From Lineus longissimus (lineage: Eukaryota > Nemertea > Pilidiophora > Heteronemertea > Lineidae): DNA of 64,000 nt. The notes under the pieces were generated by a model. The model did no database searches and was not told the origin of the DNA. It was given only the letters and a program-made list of their open reading frames with translations. The position numbers were made by a program, and so were the translations under genes. Numbering within the stretch: the stretch's first letter is position 1; the number at the start of each line of letters is the position of its first letter. The stretch spans positions 3,164,501-3,228,500 of the forward strand of contig NC_088315.1 of assembly GCF_910592395.1 (NCBI RefSeq). The letters are read 5' to 3'. This document shows positions 61,508 through 64,000 of the stretch, in pieces.

Positions 61508-61926
61508 CTACGGCTGAAGCGGCTCCCATTCATACGGCGAGTCACAACTTAAACAATGCAGAGACTATGTTTTTCAAGTGGAGACAAGTCTTATTCTAAG
61601 TAGTAAAACCTGCAATTAGGGACACTGTTTGGTTGGAAATGCTATCATAATACATGTAATAGTAAGGTGTCCTGAAGTGTCGTTATATAAAAATTACTGA
61701 TTTGGCATGAGAAGAGCTTCCCCTATCTAGGAGGGTGTTCTGTCAACAGATGAGTGATGTACACTGTCACGTTGCAGTCTGGATGGATGTCCTCTTTTAC
61801 GATATGTTAAAAGGATGATTTTGACCATTTATTGATGCAGATTTCCTTCTGTTTTTTGCAAATAGTAATAAGTGTACTCCGATTAAAAGAAGTAATGGGG
61901 GCTAAGTGTAAAGTAGATGTAATTGA

Positions 61927-61932
61927 AATAAA
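61927..61932 (+). terminator. Poly(A) signal of APH-1
   Basis: AATAAA lies 420 bp past the APH-1 stop codon, followed by a GT-rich stretch (AAGTTTTGTAAAAGTGTAG). SREK1 begins about 500 bp further on, so this is the expected end of the APH-1 transcript. Confidence 0.6.
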
Positions 61933-62435
61933 GTTTTGTAAAAGTGTAGAGTGTATATAGTTGTTTATATTTCAGTAGCGTCACAGTAACATTGTACATG
62001 TATAAAACAGGATTCCCCAAACCCTGGTCGGGCCTGTAGATGAACATGCTTAGTTCAACCCTTTCGCTACAAGTCATCGAATTTTGCCCCATTTACTAGA
62101 ACTTGCCGAATCACGTGTTTTGACAACCAAATCAGGCTGTAAACAGATAATGAATAATGAAAAATGTGTTTTTTGCTAGTAAATAAACGTTTCATTTTCA
62201 GTATTGTCCGCAGAATATGAGCGTTTTTGTCTTTGTTTCTGTTTGTTTGCCATGGTTGTGCCTATGTCCTGATCTCATGTGTACAAAAACGTGCGAAGAC
62301 ACCTGGACGGCACAGTGCCCGGTAACGATGGAATTCAACAAATTCACTTACAACCAAAGAAAAAAACAAAGTGAAAATGTTTTGTTCGATTTTGTGACGA
62401 TTTTATTGCTTAAAACACGATTTAAAGCCGCAGAA

Positions 62436-64000
62436 ATGTCGAGCTCTGTGAATACGAAGGTTATACAGGTTACCAATGTAGCCCCAACGGCTACTAAAGA
62501 ACAGATGAAGACATTGTTTAGCTACATTGGACGAATAGAGGAGGTCAAGTTGTACCCTGCCGAGTCAGTATTTCAGTAGTTTCACACACTCAATGCACTG
62601 TTGCACATACTTACATGCATAATGCATACGCAACAACACTTACAGTGATGGAATTAACGCTATGATTAAGCCTCGTCATCAGTATTGTTAATTTTCTCAT
62701 CATATTTACTTGTCTGACTCGGTGATTATTCTTTTCGAACAACAAATTTAAGTTGGTTTTTCCATCGTGATTGAATCATCATGCGTGACACTAGGCTAGC
62801 GTCTCTCATGGCACAGATTTAAGCTTTTGCTGGAAACACTAGTCCAGTCTGACTCTGAGTCTTGCTATATGAGACCAGCAATTCTCATTTTAAAAACAAA
62901 TACAGTACAGTCAATGCAGTGAGTGCTGTCTTGTAGTTACTGCGAGGATATTTTCAAAATACAGGGCTGAGGGTCAATTGAGATGGCTCTTCAGCATGTT
63001 AATCTGATCTATTCATTGCTTTGCTAAACCAAAATCAGATAACTTTTATTTGTTAACCTGATTTTTTCAGAGATTCCCCATTACCAGTTGCATCAAGGGT
63101 GTGTTTTGTCAAGTATGAGGATTCTGTCAGTGCCGGCGTTGCCTGTCATCTTACAAACACTGTGTTCATTGACCGCGCACTCATTCTGGTGCCAGTCGAA
63201 GATGGTTAGTACAGGAGTAGTCTTTTAAAATCAGGAAATTAGAGAGGAAAAAGATCTGCTGACTTCGCTCTTAAGTAATGGATATTATATGTAATGGTTA
63301 ACTTTGGGTACATTTTTACGTCATAATCCCATACCAGATTGAATAAGTTAAAACAGTGGTGATTGAATCGATTTGGCAGTATATTTATTTTCATGCATGC
63401 AATTATACCACAACTATCTTTCAGGTAAAATTCCTGATGAATCTCACGCAATGCAGTTGGCTGCCCCTGGGGGAACTGTGGCCGGTGTCCTGCCCACGGC
63501 TTCAAACTGGCCCAGTAATGTGGTCAATCAAGTCACTGGCACCGGTGTTGGCCAGGTTATTATGACTCATGACCCGAGACTGACCTCCATGGGACTCCCG
63601 CAATATCCACCTTTACCTGCAACCATGGATGCCTCAAAAATTGATGAAATCCGTCGGACTGTCTACATTGATAACCTGGATTCTGCAGTAAGTTGTATTC
63701 ATGTCTGTCAGAGAATATTGATAATCTGTACGTTCAGGTTCAGCAAGTATTCTTCGAGGGCTCTACACCTTCTAGTGGAGGCGACAGCGGTGATGTTTTG
63801 CCTTATTGCCCAAAAATTTATGACTTCATAAGGCAAAAGTGGTAGTATTTAGCCTACACGTTGGCTCATTTTCCCACAACTAGGCAGTTGTCACCGCCTC
63901 TTTCACTATTTTCAAGTGTGATGATTTCACGGATTCTTTCACCTTAAATGTATGCTTTTTCCAGGTGACAGGTGACATGTTGATGCAGTTCTTTGCCCAA
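62436..64000 (+). CDS. SREK1: Splicing regulator SREK1 (SR-related, RRM), 5' part, runs off the window
   Basis: SREK1 (splicing regulatory glutamine/lysine-rich protein 1, SRrp86) modulates SR proteins in nuclear pre-mRNA splicing. Visible coding exons are 62436-62563, 63071-63204, 63425-63687 and 63965 to the window end; phases agree across all GT-AG junctions and give about 187 residues. The first RRM spans residues 8-87 with RNP2-like IQVTNV and RNP1-like SRVCFVKY, and includes HLTNTVFIDRALILVPVEDG. A linker follows, then SKIDEIRRTVYIDNLDSA (about 157-175), which opens the second RRM and is a hallmark of this family. The Arg/Ser-rich C terminus lies beyond the window. The start was set at 62436 because the product then resembles the family start; the frame is open upstream to 62217, so a longer N terminus cannot be excluded. 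APH-1 ends about 0.93 kb upstream on the same strand. Confidence 0.92.

Noticed and set aside
62217-62435. 73-codon N-terminal extension of SREK1
   Set aside because: Open in frame, but its sequence does not resemble the family and is probably 5' UTR; the ATG at 62436 gives a sensible N terminus.

Overview
The window is animal nuclear DNA. All recognisable genes are split by spliceosomal introns with mostly GT-AG junctions, and the products are animal or pan-eukaryotic housekeeping proteins: the Golgi transport protein GOLT1/Got1, the gamma-secretase subunit APH-1, the splicing regulator SREK1, a rolling-stone-like membrane protein and a PAN/apple-domain protein. The AT-rich base composition, short to medium introns, abundant minisatellites, LINE relics and short inverted-repeat elements, and the rolling-stone and PAN-domain genes suggest a marine invertebrate bilaterian. 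A lophotrochozoan such as a mollusc, annelid or brachiopod, or an invertebrate deuterostome, would fit. The phylum cannot be decided from the sequence alone.

The window has two halves. From 1 to about 43 kb no protein-coding gene could be recognised. This part holds repeats: a 190-bp satellite-like array (11.1-12.66 kb), a decayed 21-bp repeat that reads as coiled-coil heptads on the minus strand (13.7-14.14 kb), a 24-copy minisatellite of about 50 bp (28.55-29.8 kb), a 54-bp minisatellite (34.64-35.03 kb), GC-run palindromes (20.95-21.11 kb), at least three 3' fragments of non-LTR retrotransposons, and three dispersed copies of one short inverted-repeat element. A few promoter-like signatures (TATA plus Inr near 6.9 kb; ETS plus YY1-like near 36.8 kb; a CpG- and YY1-rich patch near 9.5 kb) have no recognised gene behind them.

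From 43 to 64 kb the DNA is gene-dense. Two genes read leftwards: a three-exon rolling-stone-like gene (43.27-45.0 kb), and a gene with a PAN-domain exon followed by two tandem paralogous terminal exons (47.57-50.63 kb). Three genes then read rightwards: GOLT1 (five exons, 53.28-55.14 kb), APH-1 (six coding exons, 57.68-61.51 kb) and the 5' part of SREK1 (62.44 kb to the window edge). GOLT1, APH-1 and SREK1 are complete or in frame at every junction I could check, so they should be active genes. They act in unrelated processes (Golgi trafficking, intramembrane proteolysis, splicing), so nothing suggests a functional cluster.

The most interesting items are the probable alternative last exons of the PAN-domain gene, an in-frame 81-nt candidate cassette exon in APH-1 that resembles the following exon, and a 230-bp inverted-repeat element sitting cleanly inside a 68/70-bp minisatellite. 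The 190-bp satellite with 759-bp higher-order periodicity and a new-looking three-copy inverted-repeat family come next. I did not find a convincing novel multi-gene system.
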